This document shows positions 43,238 through 51,347 of a stretch of DNA of 64,000 bases, one piece after another (the stretch's first letter is position 1; each line of letters opens with the position of its first letter). Position numbers and translations under genes: made by a program. Source of the stretch: Mucilaginibacter ginkgonis. GTDB taxonomy: Bacteria > Bacteroidota > Bacteroidia > Sphingobacteriales > Sphingobacteriaceae. The notes under the pieces are model-generated. The model saw only the letters and a program-made list of their open reading frames with translations, made no database searches and had not been told where the DNA came from. The stretch spans positions 3,100,001 to 3,164,000 of the forward strand of contig NZ_CP066775.1 of NCBI RefSeq assembly GCF_009754905.2. Reading direction: 5' to 3'.

Positions 43238-45415
43238 TTAATAACCCCTTTCATGGAGTAGTTTCTTGCGTTCTTTTTCTAAACGCTTTTGTTCGTTCTT
43301 CAAGTCGCGCTGGCGTTGTTTCTCTGCCTTGGCACTATCCTGCTGCACGTCTTTGGTTGAGTCGCGTTTGCCGCCGCCAAACAAGCGCGAGAAAAAGCCC
43401 GGTTTCTTTTCTTCGGTTTTCACAGGTTCAGGTGCAGGCATTGGTACAACGCCAGTTTGGTCGTCATCGGCAGGCGCTTTCATCAAGCTATCTATAACGG
43501 CAGGATTGGTATCAACCGAAGGTGCAGGCCGCAGGCTTGGCTTAACCCTCACCATATAAAATCCGTAAGCGCTTGTATCGGGCTCGGTCATTCCGTTTTT
43601 CGCCATCAAACGGCCTATCAAATTAAAATAACCATGCAAACCCGGGCGCAAAGAACCGTCTGATAAGAACGCGTATAATCCTGATTTCGGTTTTGGAACA
43701 ATACTGGCCAGGTAAATGCTTTCGCCCAGGCTAAGCTGTGAAGGCGATTTGTCAAAATAATAATGTGAGGCTTCGCCGATACCGTAAACATTTCGCCCCC
43801 ACTCAATAATGTTAAAATACACTTCCAGCATGCGGTTTTTGCTCATCAGTCCGGCATTATTGATCATCCACACAATGAGGATCTCTTCTATTTTTCGCGA
43901 GAGCGTTTTTTGGCGGCTTAAGAAAGCGTTTTTAACTAGTTGCATAGAGATGGTGCTGCCGCCACGCTTGAACTTCTTTTCTTTAAAATCTGTAGCTATA
44001 GATTTGCGCAGGGCCTCTTCCACAAAGCCATTATTACGATAGAATGATGGGTCTTCGGCGGTCATAACCGCGTTACGCAAGTCTGGCGCAATATTCTCAA
44101 GTGGGGTATAATATGGGTTTGATGGCCCGATTACCCTTGATGGCATAGGCTTCTCTTTTTCATAAGGCGTATATACAAACTCGTGGTTCAGCTTGTCGAA
44201 GTCAGTTTTGCCGTATTTAAGGATCTTGAAGTTTTCTTTGTCCAGGCGGGAATCGAACTGGACATTATCCGGGTCTTTAGTGTCCAGGTAAAAGTTAAGC
44301 TTGTAATTCAGCTTTCCGCTTACACGCATTCCTTCCAGCGAGTCGAACATGCCCGTTGGGAAAGAGTTCCACAGGTTTTGCGCATCGATCCACCCGGTGT
44401 TAATCTTCATCTCATAGATCTTGTGCGGCTTAACAGTATACTTGATATATGGCCGGGCTTCCAGGTTTTTAATGCGGATCACCGAAGAGCTATCCATGCG
44501 GATAAAGTTTTCGCCGACAAACAGGTTGGCATCGATGCTGCCGTTTGGCACCACGATATTGTTAGGTGTTACTGCCGGATGATAAATCAGCAAATTGCGG
44601 ATACCGTAGTAACCGTATATCTGTGTTTCACCACCGCTGCGGTCAAACTTAACCAGGCGTGTATTTAGTGTGTCGAAGTTTAGCTTCAGCCTGAATTTTT
44701 TTTCGATCAGCGGCAGCTCAACCTTTTTGTTGTCTGCATACCACTTCACGTCAATTTTCTTATCAGACGATTGCATTTTACCTGCAAAGTGCCACGTCGA
44801 CTCGCCGTTATTCACCAATATGGTAGAATTAAGCTGACCGTTTTTGATCCGCGCCGTTTTAGCGTTCAGGCTAACGGTGTTGCTGTCATCCGCGAAACTC
44901 ATGTTAAAGTTTCTCAGGTCCAGATCGTCCGGAATTTTAAATAGGATACCATTAACAACATTGTTTGCCAGCACCCCAAGGTCTGCTTTACCGGTAGATG
45001 TGCTGTCTTTCTTCTTTTTAAACAAGAAATCAAAATTGCGTACGCCGTTTTTACTTACCAAGCTTAGAAAGCCGTTATGCAGCGTAACTTCAGATAGTTT
45101 AACCGTTCCAAAAACGAGTGGCAAAACCTTTACGCTAACATTAAATGTATCGATATGCAGCAAGCTGTCGCGCTGATCAGGCACGATGGAGATATTGGAA
45201 AAGGCGACCGAACTAAGCCCGGTAAACTTGGCACTCCCTATTTTTACATCTAAATTATAGTCGCGCTTTGCTTTTGCTTTAGCTTTGGCAATGGCGCTTT
45301 GAAGTAGTGCCTCACGCTTAGAAAAGACTATACTTCCGCCAATAATAAACAACACAACAAGACCGGCAAGTACAAAAAGAGCAATACGGATGTATTTAGG
45401 ATTGAGGCGATGCAT
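43238..45415 (-). CDS. AsmA-like/GT51 peptidoglycan transglycosylase fusion
   Basis: A 725-residue inner-membrane protein. One N-terminal helix (about 12-30), then an AsmA/DUF-like periplasmic region (about 30-430, LNVSVKVLPLVFGTVKLSEVTL), then a GT51 glycosyltransferase (about 440-605) with Glu454 in NAVMTAEDPSFYRNNGF, RGGSTISMQLVKN, and KIEEILIVWMINN. A basic Lys/Arg tail follows. GT51 domains polymerise glycan strands; no transpeptidase follows, so it is a monofunctional type. Family signature EDxxFxxH has Asn (EDPSFYRN) instead of the His. The AsmA-GT51 union is unusual relative to MtgA. Confidence 0.85.
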   Translation of the reverse strand: MHRLNPKYIRIALFVLAGLVVLFIIGGSIVFSKREALLQSAIAKAKAKAKRDYNLDVKIGSAKFTGLSSVAFSNISIVPDQRDSLLHIDTFNVSVKVLPLVFGTVKLSEVTLHNGFLSLVSKNGVRNFDFLFKKKKDSTSTGKADLGVLANNVVNGILFKIPDDLDLRNFNMSFADDSNTVSLNAKTARIKNGQLNSTILVNNGESTWHFAGKMQSSDKKIDVKWYADNKKVELPLIEKKFRLKLNFDTLNTRLVKFDRSGGETQIYGYYGIRNLLIYHPAVTPNNIVVPNGSIDANLFVGENFIRMDSSSVIRIKNLEARPYIKYTVKPHKIYEMKINTGWIDAQNLWNSFPTGMFDSLEGMRVSGKLNYKLNFYLDTKDPDNVQFDSRLDKENFKILKYGKTDFDKLNHEFVYTPYEKEKPMPSRVIGPSNPYYTPLENIAPDLRNAVMTAEDPSFYRNNGFVEEALRKSIATDFKEKKFKRGGSTISMQLVKNAFLSRQKTLSRKIEEILIVWMINNAGLMSKNRMLEVYFNIIEWGRNVYGIGEASHYYFDKSPSQLSLGESIYLASIVPKPKSGLYAFLSDGSLRPGLHGYFNLIGRLMAKNGMTEPDTSAYGFYMVRVKPSLRPAPSVDTNPAVIDSLMKAPADDDQTGVVPMPAPEPVKTEEKKPGFFSRLFGGGKRDSTKDVQQDSAKAEKQRQRDLKNEQKRLEKERKKLLHERGY

Positions 45416-45512
45416 TAAGATAATTTAATCAAACTTATAAAAAAGCGTCTGCATCAAAACGATTTCGACTAAGCTTTATTTCCCTAACAAACTCATACAC
45501 CCCGTGTTTTGC

Positions 45513-45521
45513 TAAATTTGC
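45513..45521 (+). promoter_or_regulatory. -7 promoter box of apbC/mrp
   Basis: TAAATTTGC fits TAnnTTTG and ends 20 bp before the Mrp ATG. Confidence 0.55.
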
Positions 45522-45541
45522 CCCGCTATACATAAATTACA

Positions 45542-46624
45542 ATGCCCATAACCCAACAACAGGTATTAGACGCCCTTAGCCATGTAGAGGAACCCGACCT
45601 TAAAAAGGACCTGGTAACCTTAAACATGGTTCAAGACATTGCGATAAATGATAATGACCTGAGTTTTTCTGTAATACTAACCACACCGGCCTGCCCGCTT
45701 AAAGGGTTGATAGAGAACGCCTGCCGTAACGCGATCAGTCACTTTATAAGCCCCGAGGTTAAGGTGAACATCAATATGACATCGCGTGTAACCACGCAAA
45801 AAAATACCGGCGTACCGGGTGTAAAAAACATCATTGCGGTTGCATCGGGTAAGGGTGGCGTAGGTAAATCTACAGTAGCGGTAAACCTGGCGCTTGGTTT
45901 AGCGGCAGCGGGGAGCAAGGTTGGCTTGATCGATGCTGACATCTATGGACCGTCTATCCCCATCATGTTTGGGCTGGAAGGCGCAAAACCAAACGCATCG
46001 CAGGTTGAAGGTAAAACACGGATAGAGCCTGTCGAGAAATATGGTATCAAGCTGTTGTCTATAGGGTTTTTCACAGACCCGAACCAGCCGGTGCCGTGGC
46101 GCGGGCCAATGGTTTCTACGGCTATAAAACAATTATTTAATGACGCCGACTGGGGCGAACTGGATTACTTGGTTGTAGACTTGCCGCCCGGGACAGGCGA
46201 TATACACATTACGGTTACGCAAACCTTCCCTGTTACAGGAGCTGTGATTGTCACCACCCCGCAAAATGTGGCTTTGGCCGACGCGCGAAAAGGCATCGGC
46301 ATGTTTATGATGAACGCTATTAATGTGCCGATATTGGGAATTATTGAGAATATGAGCTACTTCACACCTGCGGAACTGCCTGAAAATAAATATTACATTT
46401 TTGGACAAGGCGGGGGCCAAAAGCTTGCCAACCAGATAGACGCGCCATTTTTAGGCGAAATGCCTTTGGTAAAAAGCGTGGCGGAATCGGGCGATGCGGG
46501 GCAGCCGTTAATGATGGACGAGGCTAACCCGCTGCGCCAAGTTTTCCTAAATATTGCAGGCAGGGTTGCGCAGCAGGTTGCGATCGAGAACGCAAAGGCA
46601 GGAGCATTACCGCGGAACTCTTAA
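45542..46624 (+). CDS. Mrp/ApbC iron-sulfur cluster carrier ATPase
   Basis: A 360-residue P-loop ATPase. An N-terminal MIP18/DUF59-type domain (about 1-75, with TTPACPLKG) precedes a MinD/Mrp ATPase with the deviant Walker A ASGKGGVGKST (about 101-111), IDADIYGPSIPIMFGL, DLPPGTGDIHITVTQ and IENMSYFTPAELP. Mrp carries Fe-S clusters to apo-proteins. The C-terminal CxxC that bridges the cluster in Salmonella ApbC is replaced here (NMSYFTPAEL), as I recall for other Bacteroidota. NifU-like protein follows, supporting a Fe-S role. Confidence 0.93.
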   Translation: MPITQQQVLDALSHVEEPDLKKDLVTLNMVQDIAINDNDLSFSVILTTPACPLKGLIENACRNAISHFISPEVKVNINMTSRVTTQKNTGVPGVKNIIAVASGKGGVGKSTVAVNLALGLAAAGSKVGLIDADIYGPSIPIMFGLEGAKPNASQVEGKTRIEPVEKYGIKLLSIGFFTDPNQPVPWRGPMVSTAIKQLFNDADWGELDYLVVDLPPGTGDIHITVTQTFPVTGAVIVTTPQNVALADARKGIGMFMMNAINVPILGIIENMSYFTPAELPENKYYIFGQGGGQKLANQIDAPFLGEMPLVKSVAESGDAGQPLMMDEANPLRQVFLNIAGRVAQQVAIENAKAGALPRNS

Positions 46625-46718
46625 TTATACTTGGCAGGTCAGAATTGACACGAGGGCTACACACCACTATTTCTATCCATCACAATAAATAATTACCTTT
46701 ACTTATTAAATCTGAGTA

Positions 46719-46997
46719 ATGAGTTTACACGAACAAGTTGAAGCAGCATTGGATACCATACGCCCGTACCTGGAAACAGACGGCGGAAATGTGGCCATTG
46801 AAGAGATCACTGCTGATAATGTTGTGCGGTTAAAGTTGCTGGGTTCATGCGGTTCATGCCCAATGAGCATCATGACACTTAAGGCAGGTATTGAACAAGC
46901 TATAAAAAAGGCTGTTCCCGAAATTACTGCAATTGAAGCGGTAAATCTTACCGATATTAACGACCCTAACGCGGTATTGCCCGAAAATCTCCGCTAA
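46719..46997 (+). CDS. NifU-like iron-sulfur scaffold protein
   Basis: A 92-residue protein equal to the C-terminal domain of NifU/Nfu: TDGGNVAIEEI and the cluster-binding CxxC in LGSCGSCPMSIMTL (Cys44, Cys47). Nfu proteins hold or deliver [4Fe-4S] clusters. It follows the Mrp-like ATPase on the same strand after 94 bp, a typical Fe-S assembly pairing. Confidence 0.93.
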   Translation: MSLHEQVEAALDTIRPYLETDGGNVAIEEITADNVVRLKLLGSCGSCPMSIMTLKAGIEQAIKKAVPEITAIEAVNLTDINDPNAVLPENLR

Positions 46998-47074
46998 CTG
47001 TTAAGTTTTGTTAAAAATCTTATTTTGAGCATACCGCCACGCCGGTATTTGCGTTAGTGCAATCAAACTATATG

Positions 47075-47083
47075 TATATTTGC
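47075..47083 (+). promoter_or_regulatory. -7 promoter box of the CarboxypepD_reg-like gene
   Basis: TATATTTGC matches TAnnTTTG; a TTTG lies 23 bp upstream (47048). The ATG is 31 bp further on. Confidence 0.5.
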
Positions 47084-47114
47084 GGCACTTTTTTTGAGTG
47101 ATGCCCCTTTGTTA

Positions 47115-47756
47115 ATGAAGCGTTTATCAGGCATATTTATCTTGTTGATGTTTTTCTGCCTGGCAGTAAAAGCACAAAGCACAGAACGGCCGCTGGTGCA
47201 GTTCTCCGGCTTGGTGGTAAATGCCGATAGCAGCAAGGTGATAGTGCCATATGTGAACATTACTAATGCTTCTTATCACAACCAATTGAATATGGCCAAT
47301 TATAAAGGCTACTTTTCCTTTGTTGCGCACGAGCAAGATACCATCCGCTTTACCAGTATAGGTTATGAACCTGTTACTGTGATCATACCCGCTAACGCGA
47401 ACAGTAAAAGCTTTACCAAGCAAATAGCCATGATACCGCAGATCATTCATCTGCCTGTGGTGCGCGTGTTCCCCTGGGCTACAACAGATGAGTTTAGAAA
47501 AGATTTTCTGACCTTAAAGATAGCGGATGATGATCTGGAGAACGCCCGAAAAAATTTAAGCCGCAGCGCGCTGGCTGCCGCGATGAGCACTTTGCCAAGG
47601 GACGCGCAAGAGATCCAATCTTTCAATGCCCAGCAAATGCACATGAGCATTGTTAACCAGCATTCGCTGCAGCCAAACCCTTTGCTTAATCCTATTGCCT
47701 GGGGTACGTTGATCAAACAGATTGCCGACGGCGACAAAAGCCGCAACAGCAACTAA
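47115..47756 (+). CDS. Exported carboxypeptidase-regulatory-like domain protein
   Basis: A 213-residue exported protein. Signal peptide MKRLSGIFILLMFFCLAVKAQ, then one CarboxypepD_reg-like beta domain (VQFSGLVVNADSSKVIVPYVNI, GYFSFVAHEQDTIRFTSIGYEPVTV) and a helical C-terminal part with an acidic, charged region. These domains are common at the start of TonB-dependent receptors but here no barrel follows. The longer frame from TTG 47094 was rejected in favour of the ATG with a signal peptide. Its last 4 bp overlap the end of the convergent def gene. Confidence 0.82.
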   Translation: MKRLSGIFILLMFFCLAVKAQSTERPLVQFSGLVVNADSSKVIVPYVNITNASYHNQLNMANYKGYFSFVAHEQDTIRFTSIGYEPVTVIIPANANSKSFTKQIAMIPQIIHLPVVRVFPWATTDEFRKDFLTLKIADDDLENARKNLSRSALAAAMSTLPRDAQEIQSFNAQQMHMSIVNQHSLQPNPLLNPIAWGTLIKQIADGDKSRNSN

Positions 47757-48322
47757 CGTCCTTTCTTAACCGCCGGGAATTTCATTTTATAATCTACCTT
47801 GATATTGCCTTTAGAAATATCGGTAAGGCGCTTTTCTATCAGGCGTTTGCGAAGCGGGGTAAGTTTATCGGTGAACAGTTTGCCTTCAATGTGGTCATAC
47901 TCATGTTGTATAATGCGCGCTGCCATGCCTTCAAAGGTGTCTTCGTGCAGCTGCCAGTTTTCGTCATAATAGCTGATCACAATTTTCGGCTTGCGGTAAA
48001 CATCCTCACGAATGTCAGGGATGCTGAGGCAGCCCTCGTTGAACGGCCATTCTTCGCCGGTTTCTTCCAAAATTTCGGCGTTGATAAAGACTTTTTTAAA
48101 ATCCTTAAGCGCAGGTTCATCGTCATCAAAAGGCGTAGCATCAATCACGAACAACCTTTTAGACATACCCACCTGCGGCGCTGCAAGACCTACGCCTTTG
48201 GCGCCGTACATGGTTTCAAACATATCTGCAATTAACTGCTGCAAGCCGGGCTCATTTTCTTCGATGTCGACCGCTTTACGCCTTAATACCGGGTCGCCGT
48301 AAGCGACTATAGGAAGTTTCAT
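47753..48322 (-). CDS. def: Peptide deformylase
   Basis: Def removes the formyl group from nascent N-terminal methionine. The 189-residue metalloenzyme has the three signatures: GVGLAAPQVG, EGCLSIPD (metal Cys) and QHEYDHIEGKLF (two metal His and catalytic Glu). The promoter box TATTTTTGC at 48326-48334 ends just 4 bp before the ATG. Convergent with the exported regulatory-like protein. Confidence 0.97.
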   Translation of the reverse strand: MKLPIVAYGDPVLRRKAVDIEENEPGLQQLIADMFETMYGAKGVGLAAPQVGMSKRLFVIDATPFDDDEPALKDFKKVFINAEILEETGEEWPFNEGCLSIPDIREDVYRKPKIVISYYDENWQLHEDTFEGMAARIIQHEYDHIEGKLFTDKLTPLRKRLIEKRLTDISKGNIKVDYKMKFPAVKKGR

Positions 48323-48325
48323 CCT

Positions 48326-48334
48326 GCAAAAATA
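48326..48334 (-). promoter_or_regulatory. -7 promoter box of def, almost leaderless
   Basis: On the minus strand TATTTTTGC fits TAnnTTTG exactly and ends 3 bp before the ATG, so transcription would begin near or at the start codon. Confidence 0.5.
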
Positions 48335-48407
48335 GGGATTTACGGGCGGATAAGGAACATGGCGTAGCCATCCACAAATGCCCGCGCTTACTATTTTCTA
48401 AACATAT

Positions 48408-48439
48408 TTTGCCTGTACCTGTAAATACTACATATTTGC
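48408..48439 (+). promoter_or_regulatory. Candidate promoter of the ketosynthase operon
   Basis: TTTG (48408-48411), 19 bases, then CATATTTGC (48431-48439). Spacing is exact for the Bacteroidota promoter; the -7 box has one mismatch. Starts the plus-strand arm of the resorcinol cluster 14 bp before the ATG. Confidence 0.5.
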
Positions 48440-48452
48440 CCCTTAGGCATAA

Positions 48453-49652
48453 ATGGAATCAAAGGTTTACATAGCAGGCTTAGGTGTAATATCTGCCATT
48501 GGTAATAATGTTGCAGAGAACCTTGCATCGCTTAAAAATAGCGAAGCAGGGATTGGCGCTATATCTAATTTAAACACCGTTCATAAAGGGGAGATCCCTG
48601 TGGCCGAGGTTAAGCTTACCAACGCGCAACTTGCAGAAAGGGCGGGCCTGAATACAAACATAAGCCGAACAGCTTTATTGAGCAGCGTTGCCGCGAAGGA
48701 GGCCCTCGATGATTCGGGAATAAAGGATTTATCCGAAATCAAAATAGGCTTTATCTCTGCCAATACCGTTGGCGGCATGGATAAAACCGAATGTTTTGTT
48801 GAGGATTTTTTTAAAGATCCGCAGTCTGGCGATTTAGAGGATGTGCGAAACCACGGCTGCGGCAATATTACCGAGCTGGTTGCAGATCAGTTAGGCATCA
48901 ACAGTTATGTTACAACCATAAGCACGGCCTGTTCATCATCTGCTAATTCTATTTTTTATGCCGCAAGATTGATCAGAAGCGGGGTGCTGGATGCCGCGGT
49001 AGCCGGAGGAGCGGATGCGATCACGAAGTTCACACTTAACGGCTTCAATACGCTAATGATCCTCGACCGCGATCTGTGCAAGCCCTTTGACCAGGACAGG
49101 CGCGGATTAAACATAGGTGAAGGCGCGGGATATGTGGTGCTGGTTTCTGAAAAGATCGCACAGATGCTTGACAAAAAGCCTTATGCTATACTTGCCGGTT
49201 ATGCGAATAAGAACGATGCCTTTCATCAAACGGCAACCTCGCCGGATGGTGACGGGCCATTAATGGCTATGCAAGGCGCACTCGCTAAAGCGAAGCTTAA
49301 TTCAGCAGACATTAGCTATATCAACCTGCACGGCACCGGCACACCTAATAACGACCAGAGTGAAGGCAAGGCGGTTGAACGTATGTTTGAGGGCAACTAT
49401 CCGCCCATGAGTTCTACAAAAACCTTTACAGGGCATACCTTGGGTGCAAGCGGTGGAATAGAAGCAGTATTTTCTGTACTAGCGTTAAATCACGGCCTGG
49501 TGTTTCCTAACCTTAGGTTCGAACATCAAATGCAAGACATGCCATTTGCCCCGCAGACTACGTTATTAAAGGATCAGCCAATTAACCATGTGCTGTCTAA
49601 CTCATTCGGTTTCGGCGGTAATTGTACTTCATTAATATTTTCTAAGGCCTGA
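48453..49652 (+). CDS. Beta-ketoacyl-ACP synthase (FabF-like)
   Basis: A 399-residue condensing enzyme extending acyl-ACP by malonyl units. The catalytic triad is present: Cys160 in ISTACSSSANS, His293 in NLHGTGTPNN, His328 in KTFTGHTLGASGG. It belongs to the FabF-like type used in secondary aryl-polyene/flexirubin pathways. It is first of three plus-strand genes; its TGA overlaps the next ATG by one base (TGATG). A partner ketosynthase lacking the Cys follows. Confidence 0.92.
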   Translation: MESKVYIAGLGVISAIGNNVAENLASLKNSEAGIGAISNLNTVHKGEIPVAEVKLTNAQLAERAGLNTNISRTALLSSVAAKEALDDSGIKDLSEIKIGFISANTVGGMDKTECFVEDFFKDPQSGDLEDVRNHGCGNITELVADQLGINSYVTTISTACSSSANSIFYAARLIRSGVLDAAVAGGADAITKFTLNGFNTLMILDRDLCKPFDQDRRGLNIGEGAGYVVLVSEKIAQMLDKKPYAILAGYANKNDAFHQTATSPDGDGPLMAMQGALAKAKLNSADISYINLHGTGTPNNDQSEGKAVERMFEGNYPPMSSTKTFTGHTLGASGGIEAVFSVLALNHGLVFPNLRFEHQMQDMPFAPQTTLLKDQPINHVLSNSFGFGGNCTSLIFSKA

Positions 49653-50692
49653 TGAAGATGTACATCCGCGCCGCATCCAGCATTTCGCCGCAAAAAACTT
49701 TTGGCGATATTCCTTTTTTGGAAAACATTGTTACGTACAACAGCGCTCGTTTAAAGGCAATAGAACCTGACTATAAGCCCTACATCGATCCGAAGCAGAT
49801 TCGCCGCATGAGCCGCATTATTAAGATGGGGGTTGCCGCGGCCAGCGATTGCCTGCAAAAAGCAGAAGTCGCTTTGCCCGACGCCATCATCACCGGAACA
49901 GCTTACGGATGCGTAGAAGACACCGGTGTTTTTATAACGAGGATCATAGAACAACAAGAAGAGATGCTGCCGCCTACGGCATTCATCCAGTCAACCCATA
50001 ACACGGTTGCCGCGCAGATAGCGCTAGGGCTTAAATGCCATAACTACAACAATACCTTTGTGCACAAGAGCTTTTCATTTGAAAGCGCTCTGCTGGATGC
50101 TAAGTTATTATTTGCAGAATGTGAAGCAGAAACTGCTTTGGTAGGTGCGACGGAAGAAGTAACTGACATCAGTTTTGAGATATTTAACCGCTTTGGAATC
50201 TTTAAGAAGGAAGTGGTTAACACTAATCTGTACGACCATACCTGGGGAACCATCTTCGGCGAGGGCGCCGCGTTTTTCTTATTGACGAAGTCCGCATCTG
50301 GTAAAGAGCTGGCCTCTTTGGACGCGTTTACTACTTACTATAAGCCCGATAATATTGAGCAAGAGATTGCCTGGTTTCTCAAAGAAAACGATGTTGCGCT
50401 GACGGATATTGATCTGGTGATGACGGGCAGGAATGGCCATGAGGATACTGACATAGCTACCGATGAATTAGAAGCGGGAATATTTAGCAGCCTGCAAACG
50501 GTAAACTTTAAACACTTGTGCGGCGAATACCCGGTTGCATCGTCGTTCGCGCTTTGGCTCGCCGCAAATATTGTGTCGGCGGGCGCCGTGCCGAAGACGG
50601 TGGGCAATGTATCAGGAACGATTAAAAAAGTCTTGATTTGCAACCAATACCAAAATAAGTATTGGTCTTTAATGCTGGTATCTGCATGTTGA
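49652..50692 (+). CDS. Cysteine-less ketosynthase, chain-length-factor-like
   Basis: A 346-residue ketosynthase-fold protein that aligns with the first protein in ITGTAYGCVEDTGVFIT and GEGAAFFLL. The active-site Cys region reads NTFVHKSFSFESALL; no Cys stands at the nucleophile position (near residue 140). It therefore probably forms a heterodimer with the preceding enzyme, like KS-beta/CLF subunits that set chain length. It overlaps both its neighbours by one base at ATG/TGA junctions, so the three genes are translated as one unit. Confidence 0.85.
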   Translation: MKMYIRAASSISPQKTFGDIPFLENIVTYNSARLKAIEPDYKPYIDPKQIRRMSRIIKMGVAAASDCLQKAEVALPDAIITGTAYGCVEDTGVFITRIIEQQEEMLPPTAFIQSTHNTVAAQIALGLKCHNYNNTFVHKSFSFESALLDAKLLFAECEAETALVGATEEVTDISFEIFNRFGIFKKEVVNTNLYDHTWGTIFGEGAAFFLLTKSASGKELASLDAFTTYYKPDNIEQEIAWFLKENDVALTDIDLVMTGRNGHEDTDIATDELEAGIFSSLQTVNFKHLCGEYPVASSFALWLAANIVSAGAVPKTVGNVSGTIKKVLICNQYQNKYWSLMLVSAC

Positions 50693-51066
50693 TGGGGGAT
50701 CTTTATTATGTTGAGCATGCTCACCATATTGACGAGACGATCACAGCGGATATTACCCTAAATCCAAGCCATGCCATCTTTAAGGGGCACTATCCCGATC
50801 AACCCGTCTTGCCGGGAGCGTGTATTGTGCAACTGATTAAAGATGTGCTCGCATCATCTCTTAAGACCGATTCGGTATTAGTTAAGGCTGTTCAAATGAA
50901 ATTTCTGCAGATGATTGTGCCGCAAGAAAATCAGCGGATTGCTTTGAAAATAGTATACGCTGCTGTAGATAATTACCTGAAGGTCACAGCAACTTTAAGT
51001 ATTGCCGAAGCTCCGTCTTTCAAATTTCAGGGGAGTTTCAAAACAACCAATACCAATAATCAGTGA
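50692..51066 (+). CDS. Hot-dog 3-hydroxyacyl-ACP dehydratase-like protein
   Basis: A 124-residue hot-dog-fold protein. HAIFKGHYPDQPVLPGACIVQLIKD matches the FabZ/FabA-type signature with catalytic His33 and the PxxPG turn. It probably removes water from beta-hydroxyacyl chains made by the ketosynthase pair. The ATG overlaps the previous stop (TGATG); the longer upstream frame is rejected. It ends 8 bp from the convergent acyl carrier gene. Confidence 0.88.
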   Translation: MGDLYYVEHAHHIDETITADITLNPSHAIFKGHYPDQPVLPGACIVQLIKDVLASSLKTDSVLVKAVQMKFLQMIVPQENQRIALKIVYAAVDNYLKVTATLSIAEAPSFKFQGSFKTTNTNNQ

Positions 51067-51074
51067 AGATTAAA

Positions 51075-51338
51075 TCACTGTGCTTGATGCTCGACGATAT
51101 AATCAGCCATCGAATTCACGTCTGTCAGGATCTTGCGGCCGTCTTTAGGATCTTTTATTGTAATGCCGTACTCGCGCTTTAATAAAACAATCAACTCAAG
51201 TGAATCGATAGAATCCAGTCCCAAACCGTCGCCAAACAACGGCTCATCATTTTTTATATCTGCCGGGGTAAGATCTGTAAGGTTTAAGAACTTAATGATC
51301 TCGCCTTTTAACTTTTCTTTTAATGCTTCTTTTTCCAT
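51075..51338 (-). CDS. Acyl carrier protein
   Basis: An 87-residue acidic helical carrier protein. The phosphopantetheine attachment is Ser43 in GLGLDSIDSLELIVLL. Tethers growing acyl intermediates for the cluster's ketosynthases, dehydratase and BtrH-like enzyme. On the minus strand, last gene of the minus arm, 9 bp after the ABC permease stop. Confidence 0.93.
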   Translation of the reverse strand: MEKEALKEKLKGEIIKFLNLTDLTPADIKNDEPLFGDGLGLDSIDSLELIVLLKREYGITIKDPKDGRKILTDVNSMADYIVEHQAQ

Positions 51339-51347
51339 TTTATATAC

